A stretch of 64,000 bases of DNA from Geothrix oryzae (GTDB lineage Bacteria > Acidobacteriota > Holophagae > Holophagales > Holophagaceae), in contig NZ_AP027079.1 of the NCBI RefSeq assembly GCF_030295385.1, positions 2,418,001 through 2,482,000 of the forward strand, in the 5' to 3' direction. The translations under genes and the position numbers were made by a program. Within the stretch, counting starts at the first letter, position 1; every line of letters starts with the position of its first letter. The notes beneath the pieces are model-generated. The model was not told the origin of the DNA. It worked only from the letters and a program-made list of their open reading frames with translations, and made no database searches. Below are positions 15,037-23,841 of this stretch, piece by piece.

Positions 15037-16888
15037 GGGCCTCGATGGCGCTCGCGTGCCGGGGGGAGAACCCGGGCTGGCGCCGGGCCTCTGCCAGGAG
15101 CTGGCGCGCCGATTCAGGCTTGCCTTGTTCCAGGGCCGTCTTGGCGAGGCGGAGGTACCGGTCTGGATCGTGGGGAGCCACAGCGGCATAGCGATTCAAG
15201 AGGCTCTGCGTGGCCTGCGAGTCGCCCAGGCGCCGGGCGATCTGGGCGCGGCACAGCAGCAAGTGGTGGTCGAACGGGTCGCGCCGCAAGAGCTGGTCCA
15301 GCTCCTGGATGGTGGATGCATCCGCCGTCAGCGCTGCGTTTTGGATCGCGGCTTTGCTGTAGAGGTCGAAGAGGTCGGCCGTAAAGGGATAGCACTTCCA
15401 AAGGCTGCGAGCCTCTTCCAGGGTTTGGGCAGGACGGTTGGAAGCCTCGAAGCGCTGTTCGACTCCCGGCCTTAAGATGGCGACACGGATCTGAAATCCG
15501 GCCAGAGCCAGAAGGCCAAGGGCAGCCAGTCCATGCAGCACTCGGGTGGTGCGTCCGGTGGTGCCTCCAGTGGGCTGGACCAGCGGGGCCAGTGTAATCC
15601 CCGCCCAGAGAAGCCCCAGGGGGTTGTGGAAGGGAAAATCCAGGAGGGCGATCAGCGCGACCGGGACCAGCAAGGCTCGCCGCGTCTCCCGGGAATGGCC
15701 GCTCCGGTCCAGCCAAAGCCCCAGCAGCGCCGTCAGCGCCAGGAGGAGCCCTCCTTCCACCAGCCATTCCAGCACCTCGCTGTGCAGGTTGTTGGGTCGC
15801 TGAAAATCGCCGTAGGCAATCTCGGCAGCCGGGCGGCTTCGATCGACGAACTGCGGGTAGATGGGGCGCGCGGAACCCAACCCTTGCCCCGTGAAAGGAT
15901 GGTCCAGGAAGGCCAGGGCGGCGGCGCGATAGTAGCTCAGCCGCTGGGAAAGCGAGACATCCCCCTGGACCAAGGTTCCCCGAACGACGGTCTGAGACGC
16001 ATTCTTGGGTGCCCGGGTGGCCATCCCAGCAAGGATGGCCAAGCTTAGGCCAAGAATCGGAAGCAGCCGGGAAAAACGCCCGAACCGGACCGGTTCTGTT
16101 CCCCGGGGCTTTTGCAGAAGGGCCAACGCCCCTCCCCCCAACGGGAGGAGCCAACCCCAGCGATGGGCGGTCAGGCTCCAGGCCAGGGCCAACACGAACG
16201 GCGGCGCGGCCTTGAGCCATGAGCGGCCCGAAGAAGGTTCCTCCGAGGCGTTCCGGCACAGGGTTGAATAGGCCAGGAGCCCCGCACAAACGCCGATGCC
16301 CAGGCGGCTCTGGGTCAGCGTCAAGGCCGGCAGCACCCAACCTAGATGGAGGATCCGCGATCGCCCCTGGTCGGACAACAAGAGCCATCCTGCGAGAATG
16401 ACGAAGGGAAGCGCCGCCATGTTCGTGTTGTGGAACAGCCCTCGGCCGACGCCCTGGAAGGGGTCGATCCCAAGGCTGGGTGGCAGCACGGCGCGCACGG
16501 AGGGGATCCACTGAACCAGGATCAGGAATGCGTGGATCCCGGTCCCGACCATGAACCCGCCCATGAAGGAGGGCAATCGACCCTCTTCGGCCACGAGCCA
16601 GGTTCCGACGCCCATGGCCGCCGCCAACCAGATGACGCGCTGCAGCCCAAAAAACGGGGCAGGACTCCAACAGGCGCTCAGAAGCAACCATCCAAGCGGC
16701 AGCAGCAAGGTCCATGGATAAGCCGCCATGGGACGGGCCTTCCATCCCTGCCAGCCCCAGGCCAGCGCGCCTGCCAGAAGCAGCACCGCGCTCTTGGGTT
16801 CCAGCGAGGGCTGGCTCCAGGAAGGCACATGCGCCGCCACGATGGCGAAGCCAAACAGGAAAGCCAGGCACTTGGACATAGGCCCCAT
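14990..16888 (-). CDS. O-antigen ligase / Wzy-like membrane protein with C-terminal helical repeats
   Basis: A 632-residue protein with about 11-12 hydrophobic segments over residues 5-460 and a soluble C-terminal part of about 150 residues made of TPR-like helical pairs (for example ALEQGKPESARQLLAEA). The large periplasmic loop holds HPFTGQGLGSA and then RPNNLHSEVLEWLVEGG, matching the Wzy_C pattern of O-antigen ligases and polymerases and of PglL/PilO-type pilin oligosaccharyltransferases, where a conserved His lies in this loop. Start ATG 16888 or ATG 16879 (after GGGG). It lies between pilin genes and next to a glycan island, so pilin glycosylation is an attractive but unproven role; LPS O-antigen ligation or polymerisation are the alternatives. 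Confidence 0.8.
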   Translation of the reverse strand: MGPMSKCLAFLFGFAIVAAHVPSWSQPSLEPKSAVLLLAGALAWGWQGWKARPMAAYPWTLLLPLGWLLLSACWSPAPFFGLQRVIWLAAAMGVGTWLVAEEGRLPSFMGGFMVGTGIHAFLILVQWIPSVRAVLPPSLGIDPFQGVGRGLFHNTNMAALPFVILAGWLLLSDQGRSRILHLGWVLPALTLTQSRLGIGVCAGLLAYSTLCRNASEEPSSGRSWLKAAPPFVLALAWSLTAHRWGWLLPLGGGALALLQKPRGTEPVRFGRFSRLLPILGLSLAILAGMATRAPKNASQTVVRGTLVQGDVSLSQRLSYYRAAALAFLDHPFTGQGLGSARPIYPQFVDRSRPAAEIAYGDFQRPNNLHSEVLEWLVEGGLLLALTALLGLWLDRSGHSRETRRALLVPVALIALLDFPFHNPLGLLWAGITLAPLVQPTGGTTGRTTRVLHGLAALGLLALAGFQIRVAILRPGVEQRFEASNRPAQTLEEARSLWKCYPFTADLFDLYSKAAIQNAALTADASTIQELDQLLRRDPFDHHLLLCRAQIARRLGDSQATQSLLNRYAAVAPHDPDRYLRLAKTALEQGKPESARQLLAEARRQPGFSPRHASAIEALNSQIRSWSGPEYHP

Positions 16889-16963
16889 GGTAGTGGAAGG
16901 GCGCTCCGGCCGAGGCGGGACCTCGCCTTGGCCCTAGGCTCCGATCGAAGCAGACCGCAGCGG

Positions 16964-17395
16964 CTAAGGGGCGTAAACCGTCTTCGCTCCAGACTGATCC
17001 ATGCTGATCAGCTTGGTGCCGGCAGTCCCCCCCTCATAGACCTCGATCCTGTAGGTCAGGGGCTGGGCAGTCAGGACGAAGGTCATTTGGCTGTTGCCCT
17101 GGGCCTTGAACGACGGCGCCGGACTGACGGTGAAGCCGGTCAGGGTGGGCGCGGCGGCAGTGGGGGTCCAGGTGGCGGTGGCGTTCGCGGGACCGTAAAT
17201 GCCGTTCTCAGCCTTCGTGGCCTCCATGGCCATGGCGATCGTCCGGGCATTGGCTTCCGCATCGCCAATCCTCTTGGCGCGCTGGCGCTGCCCTGTGAGG
17301 GAAGGAACGGCAATGCCGACGAGGGCACCTATGACGGCCAGCACCAGCAGCAGCTCGACCAGGGAGAAACCGCGGGAATGGGCTCGATCAGGCAT
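16964..17395 (-). CDS. Type IV prepilin-like protein
   Basis: A 143-residue protein with leader MPDRAHSRG and mature start FSLVE, so Gly at -1 and Glu5 are both present, followed by the hydrophobic helix LLLVLAVIGALVGIAVPSL. The C-terminal domain (YGPANATATWTP to the end) is short and unlike the three other pilins. GGAGG precedes the ATG at suitable distance. It is 45 bases downstream of pilC and reads as the last gene of the pilB-pilT-pilC operon. It may be a minor pilin or another subunit. It has no cysteine. Confidence 0.87.
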   Translation of the reverse strand: MPDRAHSRGFSLVELLLVLAVIGALVGIAVPSLTGQRQRAKRIGDAEANARTIAMAMEATKAENGIYGPANATATWTPTAAAPTLTGFTVSPAPSFKAQGNSQMTFVLTAQPLTYRIEVYEGGTAGTKLISMDQSGAKTVYAP

Positions 17396-17440
17396 AAGGC
17401 CTCCAGGCCGGGGATCCGCTAAGCAAGCAAGGATCGTGCG

Positions 17441-18643
17441 TCAATCTTTGCCGAACACATTGGCCAGATTGAAGATGGGCAGATACATGGCGATCACGAT
17501 GAAGCCGATGATGCCGCCCAGCATGGCGATCATGACGGGTTCCATGAGGCTGGTGAGGTTGGTCACGGCGTTATCGACCTCGTCCTCGTAGAAGTCGGCC
17601 ACTTTGGACAACATGGCGTCGAGGGCGCCCGTGGCCTCGCCCACGCCCACCATCTGAACCACCATGGGCGGAAAGACCTTGGTTTCGGCCAGCGGCGTGC
17701 TGATGTTCCGGCCCTGCTCCACGGCATCCTTGGATTTGAGGATGGCGTTCTGGATGACCATGTTGCCCGCCGTCTTGGCAGTGATGTCCATGCCTTCGAG
17801 GATGGGCACACCCGAGCTGATGAGGGTGCCCAGGGTGCGGCAGAAGCGGGCCACGGCCACCTTCCGCAACACATCGCCAATGATGGGGATCTTCAAGAGA
17901 AGCGCGTCGATCTGGAGGCGGCCAGCCATCGTTTTGTAATACTGCCGAAGCCCGACCACGATGAGGGCTACGGCGAGGATGATGAGCCAACTGTAGTTGA
18001 TGAGGGCGTTCGACAGCGCGATGCAGACCAGGGTGGGGAAGGGCAGTTTGCTACCCAGGCCGTCATACATGGCTGAGAAGACCGGGATGACCTTCACCAT
18101 GATGATGACCACCACGGCGATGGCGATGGTGATGACGGCGATGGGATAGGTCATGGCGCCCTTCACCTTGGCGGTGAGCTTCACGGCCTTTTCGATGTAG
18201 CCCGACAGGCGCTGGAGGATGATGTCGAGGATGCCGCCGCTTTCGCCCGCACCCACCATGTTCACATAGAGGTCGTTGAAGGCCTTGGGGTGCTTGGAGA
18301 GGGCGGCCTGCAGGGTGAGGCCCTGCTCCACATCCCCCCGCACGGCTTCGATGATTCGCTGGAAGCCCTTGTTCTGCTGCTGGGCGCCCAGGATCTCCAG
18401 GCACTGCACCAGGGGCAGGCCCGCGTCGATCATCACGCTGAACTGCCGGGTGAAGATGGCCAGTTCCTTGGGTCGCACTTTGCCGATGGACTTGCTGCTC
18501 TTGCCCGCCATGAGGTTGACGCTCATGACCTCGATGCCGTTGCGTTTCAGCGTATTGGCGGCCGAGTCGCGGGAATCGGAGACCAGGACGCCCTCCTGGA
18601 CCTCCCCCATTCGGTTCTTGCCTTTCCATGCGTAAGCGGGCAT
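17441..18643 (-). CDS. pilC: Type IV pilus inner-membrane platform protein PilC
   Basis: A 400-residue protein of the GspF/PilC family, which forms the inner-membrane platform that couples the assembly ATPases to the growing pilus. Two T2SSF domains are visible, opening FTRQFSVMIDAGLPLVQCLE (about residue 65) and FCRTLGTLISSGVPILEG (about residue 270), each with the conserved Gly-x-Pro-Leu pattern. Hydrophobic segments follow each domain (AVITIAIAVVVIIMVKVIPVF; the C-terminal MIAMLGGIIGFIVIAMYLPIF). The length is typical. It lies between pilT and a prepilin gene in the same direction. Confidence 0.95.
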   Translation of the reverse strand: MPAYAWKGKNRMGEVQEGVLVSDSRDSAANTLKRNGIEVMSVNLMAGKSSKSIGKVRPKELAIFTRQFSVMIDAGLPLVQCLEILGAQQQNKGFQRIIEAVRGDVEQGLTLQAALSKHPKAFNDLYVNMVGAGESGGILDIILQRLSGYIEKAVKLTAKVKGAMTYPIAVITIAIAVVVIIMVKVIPVFSAMYDGLGSKLPFPTLVCIALSNALINYSWLIILAVALIVVGLRQYYKTMAGRLQIDALLLKIPIIGDVLRKVAVARFCRTLGTLISSGVPILEGMDITAKTAGNMVIQNAILKSKDAVEQGRNISTPLAETKVFPPMVVQMVGVGEATGALDAMLSKVADFYEDEVDNAVTNLTSLMEPVMIAMLGGIIGFIVIAMYLPIFNLANVFGKD

Positions 18644-18713
18644 GCGGACCTCGGCGAGCGGCTAGGAACGGTGGTGAACCCAGGATAGGCAGGAATGGCG
18701 CATTCGAGAAGAC

Positions 18714-19895
18714 CTAGGTGTACTTGATGTTGGGGTTCCGCCCCCCAAGGGCCGGATTGACGGGCGAGGCCGGGGTGGCGGTCCGGCCGCCGGCGGTGCC
18801 GACGCCCACGCCCCGGTTGATGAGCTCGCGCAGTTCGTCGGTGTTGGAGGAGTAGTCGAAGGCGGCTTCCTGCGTGATCTCCTTCTTCAGCACCAGGTCG
18901 GACAGGCTCTGGTTGAAGGTCTGCATGCCGTACTTCGTCTGGCCGGCCTGCATGGTGCCGTAGATCTGGTGGATCTTGTCCTCGCGGATGAGGTTCCGGA
19001 TGGCGGCGTTGGGGATCATGATCTCCAATGCCAGGGCGCGCCCCTTGCCGCCGGCCTTGGGAATGAGGCTCTGACAAATGACGCCTTCCAGCACCAGCGA
19101 AAGCTGGGCCCGCACCTGCGGCTGCTGGTGGGACGGGAAGACATCGATGATGCGGTTGATGGTCTGCACCGTGCTGTTGGTATGCAGGGTGGCGAAGGTG
19201 AGGTGGCCCGTCTCGGCGATGGTGAGGGCCGACTCGATGGTCTCCAGATCCCGCAGCTCGCCCACCAGCACCACATCGGGATCCTGGCGGAGGGCTGATC
19301 GCAGCGCTTTCTTGAAGCTGTGGGTGTCCGCATGGATCTCGCGCTGGTTCACCAGGGCCCGGCGGTGCTTGTGGACATATTCCACCGGGTCCTCGATGGT
19401 GAGGATGTGGACCGGCTCCTCGGCGTTGATCTTGTCCACCATGGCGGCCAGAGTCGTGGACTTGCCGGATCCGGTCACACCCGTGACCAGAACCAGGCCC
19501 CGGGGCTTGTCGCAGAGGGCCTGCACCGAGGGTGGTAAGCCCAGCTGATCGAAGCTGCGGATGTTCTCGGGGATGGTGCGGAACACGCCCGCCGTGGCGC
19601 CGCGCTGGTTGAAGACATTGGCGCGGAACCGGGCCACGCCCTGGAGGCCGAACGAGAAGTCCACCTCCAGATCCTCCTCCAGGCGATGCTTCTGCTGGTC
19701 GGTCATGACCCCGTAGCAGAGCCAACGGGTCTGGGAAGCGTCCAGGGGCGGCAGCTTGAGGGGGACCATGCGCCCGTCGATGCGGATCTGGGGCGCGGAA
19801 TCCGTGGTGATGTGGAGGTCCGTTCCCCCGTACTCCACCATGGTCTTGAGGAGCTGCTGCAACGGGGCCACATAGTTCGAACCGACTTCGCTCAT
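18714..19895 (-). CDS. pilT: Type IV pilus retraction ATPase PilT
   Basis: A 393-residue hexameric ATPase of the secretion NTPase superfamily that depolymerises the pilus and drives twitching. It has Walker A GVTGSGKSTT, an Asp box region ILTIEDPVEYVH, Walker B DVVLVGELRDLETI, the His box TGHLTFATLHTNS, and AIRNLIRE, the C-terminal motif characteristic of PilT needed for retraction. After about residue 345 there is a Gly/Pro-rich tail longer than in classic PilT. It starts 11 bases after the pilB stop, so the two are co-transcribed. Confidence 0.96.
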   Translation of the reverse strand: MSEVGSNYVAPLQQLLKTMVEYGGTDLHITTDSAPQIRIDGRMVPLKLPPLDASQTRWLCYGVMTDQQKHRLEEDLEVDFSFGLQGVARFRANVFNQRGATAGVFRTIPENIRSFDQLGLPPSVQALCDKPRGLVLVTGVTGSGKSTTLAAMVDKINAEEPVHILTIEDPVEYVHKHRRALVNQREIHADTHSFKKALRSALRQDPDVVLVGELRDLETIESALTIAETGHLTFATLHTNSTVQTINRIIDVFPSHQQPQVRAQLSLVLEGVICQSLIPKAGGKGRALALEIMIPNAAIRNLIREDKIHQIYGTMQAGQTKYGMQTFNQSLSDLVLKKEITQEAAFDYSSNTDELRELINRGVGVGTAGGRTATPASPVNPALGGRNPNIKYT

Positions 19896-19906
19896 GGGAA
19901 CCTCGC

Positions 19907-21745
19907 CTAGAGAACGGTTTCGCGGATGATCTCTTCGATGGTGGTGACGCCGTCCAGGACTTTGCGGCAGCCCGAGCGCCGGAGGGTGATCATGCCCTCT
20001 TTCTGCCCCTGCTCGCGCAGTTCGATGGCCGAAGCGCCCGTGAGGATCATGTCCTTGAGGGTCTCGGACATCTCCAGCACTTCGTAGAGGCCCACCCGCC
20101 CCTTGTAGCCGCGCTTGTTGCAGACCTCGCAGCCCACGGTCTTGTAGAAGGTGATGCCCCTCTGGATCTCTTCGGGCGTGAAGCCCACCTTGAGGAGGGC
20201 CTCCTCGGGCTGGTGGTGGGTGTCCACGGCCTTGCAGTTCGTGCAGAGGCGTCGCACGAGGCGCTGGGCGCAGATGATGTTCACGGAGGTCGCGACGAGG
20301 AAGGGTTCGACGCCCATGTTCATGAGGCGGTTGATGGTGCTGGGGGCGTCGTTGGTGTGCAGGGTGGACAGCACCAGGTGGCCCGTGAGGCTCGCCTTGA
20401 TGGCGATCTCGGCCGTCTCGAAGTCGCGGATCTCGCCGACCAGGATGATGTTGGGGTCCTGCCGCAGGAACGAGCGCAGGGCCGCGGCGAAGTTCAGGCC
20501 GATCTGCTCCTTCATCTGCACCTGATTGATGCCGGGGAAGTTGAACTCCACGGGATCCTCGGCCGTGAGGATATTGGTATCCACGGTGTTGAGCTTGGCG
20601 ATGGACGAGTACAGGGTGTTCGTCTTGCCCGACCCCGTGGGCCCGGTGACGAGCACCATGCCGTAGGGCTTGGAGATCTGCCGGTCCCAGCGGTCGAGGC
20701 TCTCCTGCTCGAAGCCCAGCTTGGTGAGGTCGAGCATCAGCTTGTCGCTGTCGAGCAGCCGCAGCACGATCTTCTCGCCGAAGAGGGTCGGCAGGATGCT
20801 CACGCGATAGTCGATGACCTTCTGCTTGCCGCCCATGTTCACGCGCAGCTTGATGCGACCGTCCTGGGGCAGACGCTTCTCGGCGATGTTGAGCTTGGCC
20901 AGGATCTTCACGCGGGAGGTGAGGGGGTCCTTCAGCTTCAGGTTCGGGCGCATCACCTCCATGAGGATGCCGTCGATGCGGAACCGGATGCGGTAGTTCT
21001 TCTCGTAGGGCTCGATGTGGATGTCGGAGGCGCCGCGCTTGATGGCGTCGATGAGCACCATGTTCACCAGCTTGACCACCGGTGCGTCTTCGCTGCCCTT
21101 CTTCAGGGCGCCGACATTGATGCTGTCTTCCTCGTCGTCCGTGGTGTCGAATTCGGCGTCGGCGTCGAGTTCCTGTTCCAGGTCCGCCAGGTCGAACTGC
21201 TCGTCCGCCTCATTGAATGGGGAGGTTCCCCCGCTGGTATCGGTGGGCCCGGCGGCGGCGGCCCCGCCCGCGTAGGAGCTCCGGCCCTGGGTGCCGTCGG
21301 CCAGGCGCACGGCGCTGGCGCCCCCGTAGTATTTCTCGACCGCCCGGACGAGCCCCATCTCGCTGGAGACCACCGGATCCACATTGTAGCCCGTGTGGAA
21401 GCGCACATCGTCCATGGCGAAGATGTCGGTGGGATCGGACATGGCCAGGGTCAGCACATTGCCCGTGCGCTGAAGGGGCAGCACCTTGTGGCGCTGGGCC
21501 AGGTCCTTGGGGATGAGGGCGATGACGCTCGAATCGATGGGCGGCCACTGTTCCAGGTCCGCGGCGGGCACGCCGTACTGCATGCCCAGGAAGCTCACGA
21601 TGTCCTGATCCGAACAGAAGCCCTGCCGGACGACGATGCTTCCAAGCTTGCCCCCCTCCCGCCGCTGGATTTTCATCACTTCTTCCAGCTGGGCATCCGT
21701 GATGAGCTGGGCCTTGACGAGCATTTCCCCGAGCTTGCTGACCAC
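19907..21745 (-). CDS. pilB: Type IV pilus extension ATPase PilB with MshEN-type N-terminus
   Basis: A 612-residue ATPase powering pilus assembly. The N-terminus (residues 3-60) has two repeats of the type KLGEMLVKAQLITDAQLEE and KLGSIVVRQGFCSDQDI, which fit the MshEN fold known to bind c-di-GMP in MshE and PilB proteins. The ATPase core has Walker A GPTGSGKTNT, ILTAEDPVEF, Walker B NIILVGEIRDFETAE and the His box LTGHLVLSTLHTND. A zinc site is formed by CTNC and CEVC. The start is GTG 21745, chosen because GGAGG stands seven bases before it and the MshEN motif begins at once; an upstream in-frame extension has no family support. It is the first gene of pilB-pilT-pilC. Confidence 0.94.
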   Translation of the reverse strand: MVSKLGEMLVKAQLITDAQLEEVMKIQRREGGKLGSIVVRQGFCSDQDIVSFLGMQYGVPAADLEQWPPIDSSVIALIPKDLAQRHKVLPLQRTGNVLTLAMSDPTDIFAMDDVRFHTGYNVDPVVSSEMGLVRAVEKYYGGASAVRLADGTQGRSSYAGGAAAAGPTDTSGGTSPFNEADEQFDLADLEQELDADAEFDTTDDEEDSINVGALKKGSEDAPVVKLVNMVLIDAIKRGASDIHIEPYEKNYRIRFRIDGILMEVMRPNLKLKDPLTSRVKILAKLNIAEKRLPQDGRIKLRVNMGGKQKVIDYRVSILPTLFGEKIVLRLLDSDKLMLDLTKLGFEQESLDRWDRQISKPYGMVLVTGPTGSGKTNTLYSSIAKLNTVDTNILTAEDPVEFNFPGINQVQMKEQIGLNFAAALRSFLRQDPNIILVGEIRDFETAEIAIKASLTGHLVLSTLHTNDAPSTINRLMNMGVEPFLVATSVNIICAQRLVRRLCTNCKAVDTHHQPEEALLKVGFTPEEIQRGITFYKTVGCEVCNKRGYKGRVGLYEVLEMSETLKDMILTGASAIELREQGQKEGMITLRRSGCRKVLDGVTTIEEIIRETVL

Positions 21746-21824
21746 TGGCTGCCTCCGGATGGGGTGAGGCGATGGTATCACCACCCGAAGCGTCCTGAAG
21801 TCCAACCCATTGTATGCTTTTGCC

Positions 21825-23783
21825 ATGCCCGCCCCAGGAACCCCGCCCCAGCGCCTGCTGCTGGCCCGGCAGTTGATCCGGGAGAAGGGCCTGTCCAGAA
21901 GCGACCTGACGCTGCTGGAGGACATCCTCCGGGAGGGGGCCGGGGATCTGGACCCCCTGCTCGGTTCGGCCCCGCAGGAGGCGGCTCCGGTCGAGGAATC
22001 GACGGCCCAGGCGAGCTTGCGGCGCAACCTGGGACTCTTCCTGGCCTTCCTGCACCAGTTTTCCGCCCGCCGCCTCGGGGAATCCCGGGCGGCCATGGCC
22101 CTGGTCATGCAGCACGGGCTGGGGCGCCTGGGCGATCAGGCCGAGGCCGCCCACCGGGAGCTCATGGTGGAGCTGCAGCAGCCGGAATGGGTGGGGCAGC
22201 TGCTGGACCTCCTGGCTTCCCTGCGGGCCATGGCCCCCACCCCCGCCGAGGATGCCGGAGCCCTCCGGACCTTGTGGGCCGCCTTCCTGGCGGACCACCG
22301 CGACTCCTTCCGGCAGATCCTGGCCGCGATCCAGGCCCCGGAAGGCGGTTCCGAAGCCGTGGCGCGGCTGAACGCCCAGATGAAGTCCTTGAACCGGGCC
22401 ATCCAAGGGCAGGGACGGCTGGAGGAGGCCCTGGCCCGGCTGGCGGAGCAGCTGGAATCCTGCATCCCCAAGGAGATCCACGCCCGCGTGGAGCCGCTGA
22501 TCCTCCTCGAGCATGTCATCTCCAACCTCCGCCTGAGCCTGCTGCGCCCCCTCGACCGGGGCATCCACTGGCCCGCCGTGGAGCAGGTCCGGGGCAGCCT
22601 GCGCTGGCTCTGGGACAACCTGGGCTGGACCCTGCCCCGCATGGACGCCGAGCTGCTCAGGGACCGCATGCCCACCGAGCTACGGCGCCTGCTGGGGCAG
22701 ATCCGCCAGGAGGACCGAGCGGCCTTCTCCGTGGTGGCCCGGGCCCTGGCCAGCCACATTTCCCTGCTGGGTCTGCTGGAATCCATCGAGCCCGCCGCCG
22801 GAGGGAATCTCCGCGACCGCTACGCCGCCGTCCCCACCTTCTTCGTCGTCGAATCGGAGCTGGGCCGCATGTCGGAGCGGGTCTATGATCCCGAGCGCGC
22901 CGCCCTCCTGGACCCGGATCGACCGGAAGCCCCCAGGCTCCGGGCCTACCTGCGGCAGGCGGTGCTGAGCCTGCAGCAGGATCAGGGGACCCTGCGGAGC
23001 CTCCTCCAGCAGGCGTTGGCCGGCCAGGATGCCGACCAGCTGGCCCAGACCCTCGACAGCCTGAAGGCCCTCCTCGTGAACCACCAGAAGCAGCTCATGG
23101 GCGAGCTGGTGGGGATCTTCTCGCCGGATGTCCAGCACCGGCTCTTCCCCGAATCGCCCAGCATGATGGAGGAGGGCGAGCGGCTCCGACTGCGGATCCA
23201 GCGGCTCTGGGAGCAGGTCCCCCCCCTGCATGGCCAGCTTCTCCTCCACCTCGAACTCCAGGATTGGCCCCGTCTGGCCCTCGGCCTGTCGCAGACCTAC
23301 CGTCACCTGCTGGCTTTCCGGCGCAGCCCGGAGTTCCCCCTAATGCGGCGGCCCGACCGGGAGGAGGGCGAGCGGCTCATCCAGGACCTGGGGCGTCTGC
23401 TGGAGTCCCCGGAGGATGTGCCCCAGGCCCTTCGCGACGGGATGGACCTGCTGGGCGAGCTGATGCGCTTCCTGGAGCTCTTCCTGCTGCGCATCAATGC
23501 CCGGGTGCCGCTGATCCGGCAGGATCTCGAGGTGGCCCAGGAGGCCCTGAAGCTCGTCGCCAGCCTGAAGCAGGGTCCCACGGGCCCCGAGCGCACCCGG
23601 CTCTCCCACAAGCTCATCCAGACCGCCAAGCGGCTGGGCGTCCGCGACTCCCAGGCCCTGACCCTCCTCAAACGGTGGGTCCGGGCCGAGCGCAGCCAGC
23701 GGGAGGGCTCCCTTCCTGCACTGGAACAGCTGGCCGCCCACCTGCGTCAGCTGGCCCTGCGGCTCGAAGCGGCCCTGGGCTGA
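21825..23783 (+). CDS. Large helical protein of unknown function
   Basis: A 652-residue soluble protein I do not recognise. It is rich in Leu, Arg, Glu and Gln and appears helical throughout, with many heptad-like stretches (for example RNLGLFLAFLHQFSARRLG; LRAYLRQAVLSLQQDQGTLRSLL). No signal peptide, membrane helix or catalytic motif is visible. The chosen start is ATG 21825; a TTG 15 bases earlier is in frame, and neither has a good ribosome-binding site. It is divergent from pilB (79 bases apart) and followed 58 bases later by a diguanylate cyclase, so a scaffold or regulatory role in pilus or c-di-GMP control is possible, but this rests only on position. Confidence 0.75.
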   Translation: MPAPGTPPQRLLLARQLIREKGLSRSDLTLLEDILREGAGDLDPLLGSAPQEAAPVEESTAQASLRRNLGLFLAFLHQFSARRLGESRAAMALVMQHGLGRLGDQAEAAHRELMVELQQPEWVGQLLDLLASLRAMAPTPAEDAGALRTLWAAFLADHRDSFRQILAAIQAPEGGSEAVARLNAQMKSLNRAIQGQGRLEEALARLAEQLESCIPKEIHARVEPLILLEHVISNLRLSLLRPLDRGIHWPAVEQVRGSLRWLWDNLGWTLPRMDAELLRDRMPTELRRLLGQIRQEDRAAFSVVARALASHISLLGLLESIEPAAGGNLRDRYAAVPTFFVVESELGRMSERVYDPERAALLDPDRPEAPRLRAYLRQAVLSLQQDQGTLRSLLQQALAGQDADQLAQTLDSLKALLVNHQKQLMGELVGIFSPDVQHRLFPESPSMMEEGERLRLRIQRLWEQVPPLHGQLLLHLELQDWPRLALGLSQTYRHLLAFRRSPEFPLMRRPDREEGERLIQDLGRLLESPEDVPQALRDGMDLLGELMRFLELFLLRINARVPLIRQDLEVAQEALKLVASLKQGPTGPERTRLSHKLIQTAKRLGVRDSQALTLLKRWVRAERSQREGSLPALEQLAAHLRQLALRLEAALG

Positions 23784-23841
23784 GCGCGCACCCCCGGCCC
23801 TCGAAACCCCGCCCTTGATTGAATCGATCCATCGGAGTCCC

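Noticed and set aside
19907-22108. PilB extended 121 codons upstream of the GTG at 21745
   Set aside because: The extension (Arg/Ser-rich) lacks similarity to PilB, overlaps the divergent gene, and the GTG has a well-placed GGAGG.
20213-22888. An 891-codon open frame on the plus strand
   Set aside because: It is antisense to pilB and out of frame with the real gene at 21825. No recognisable motif.
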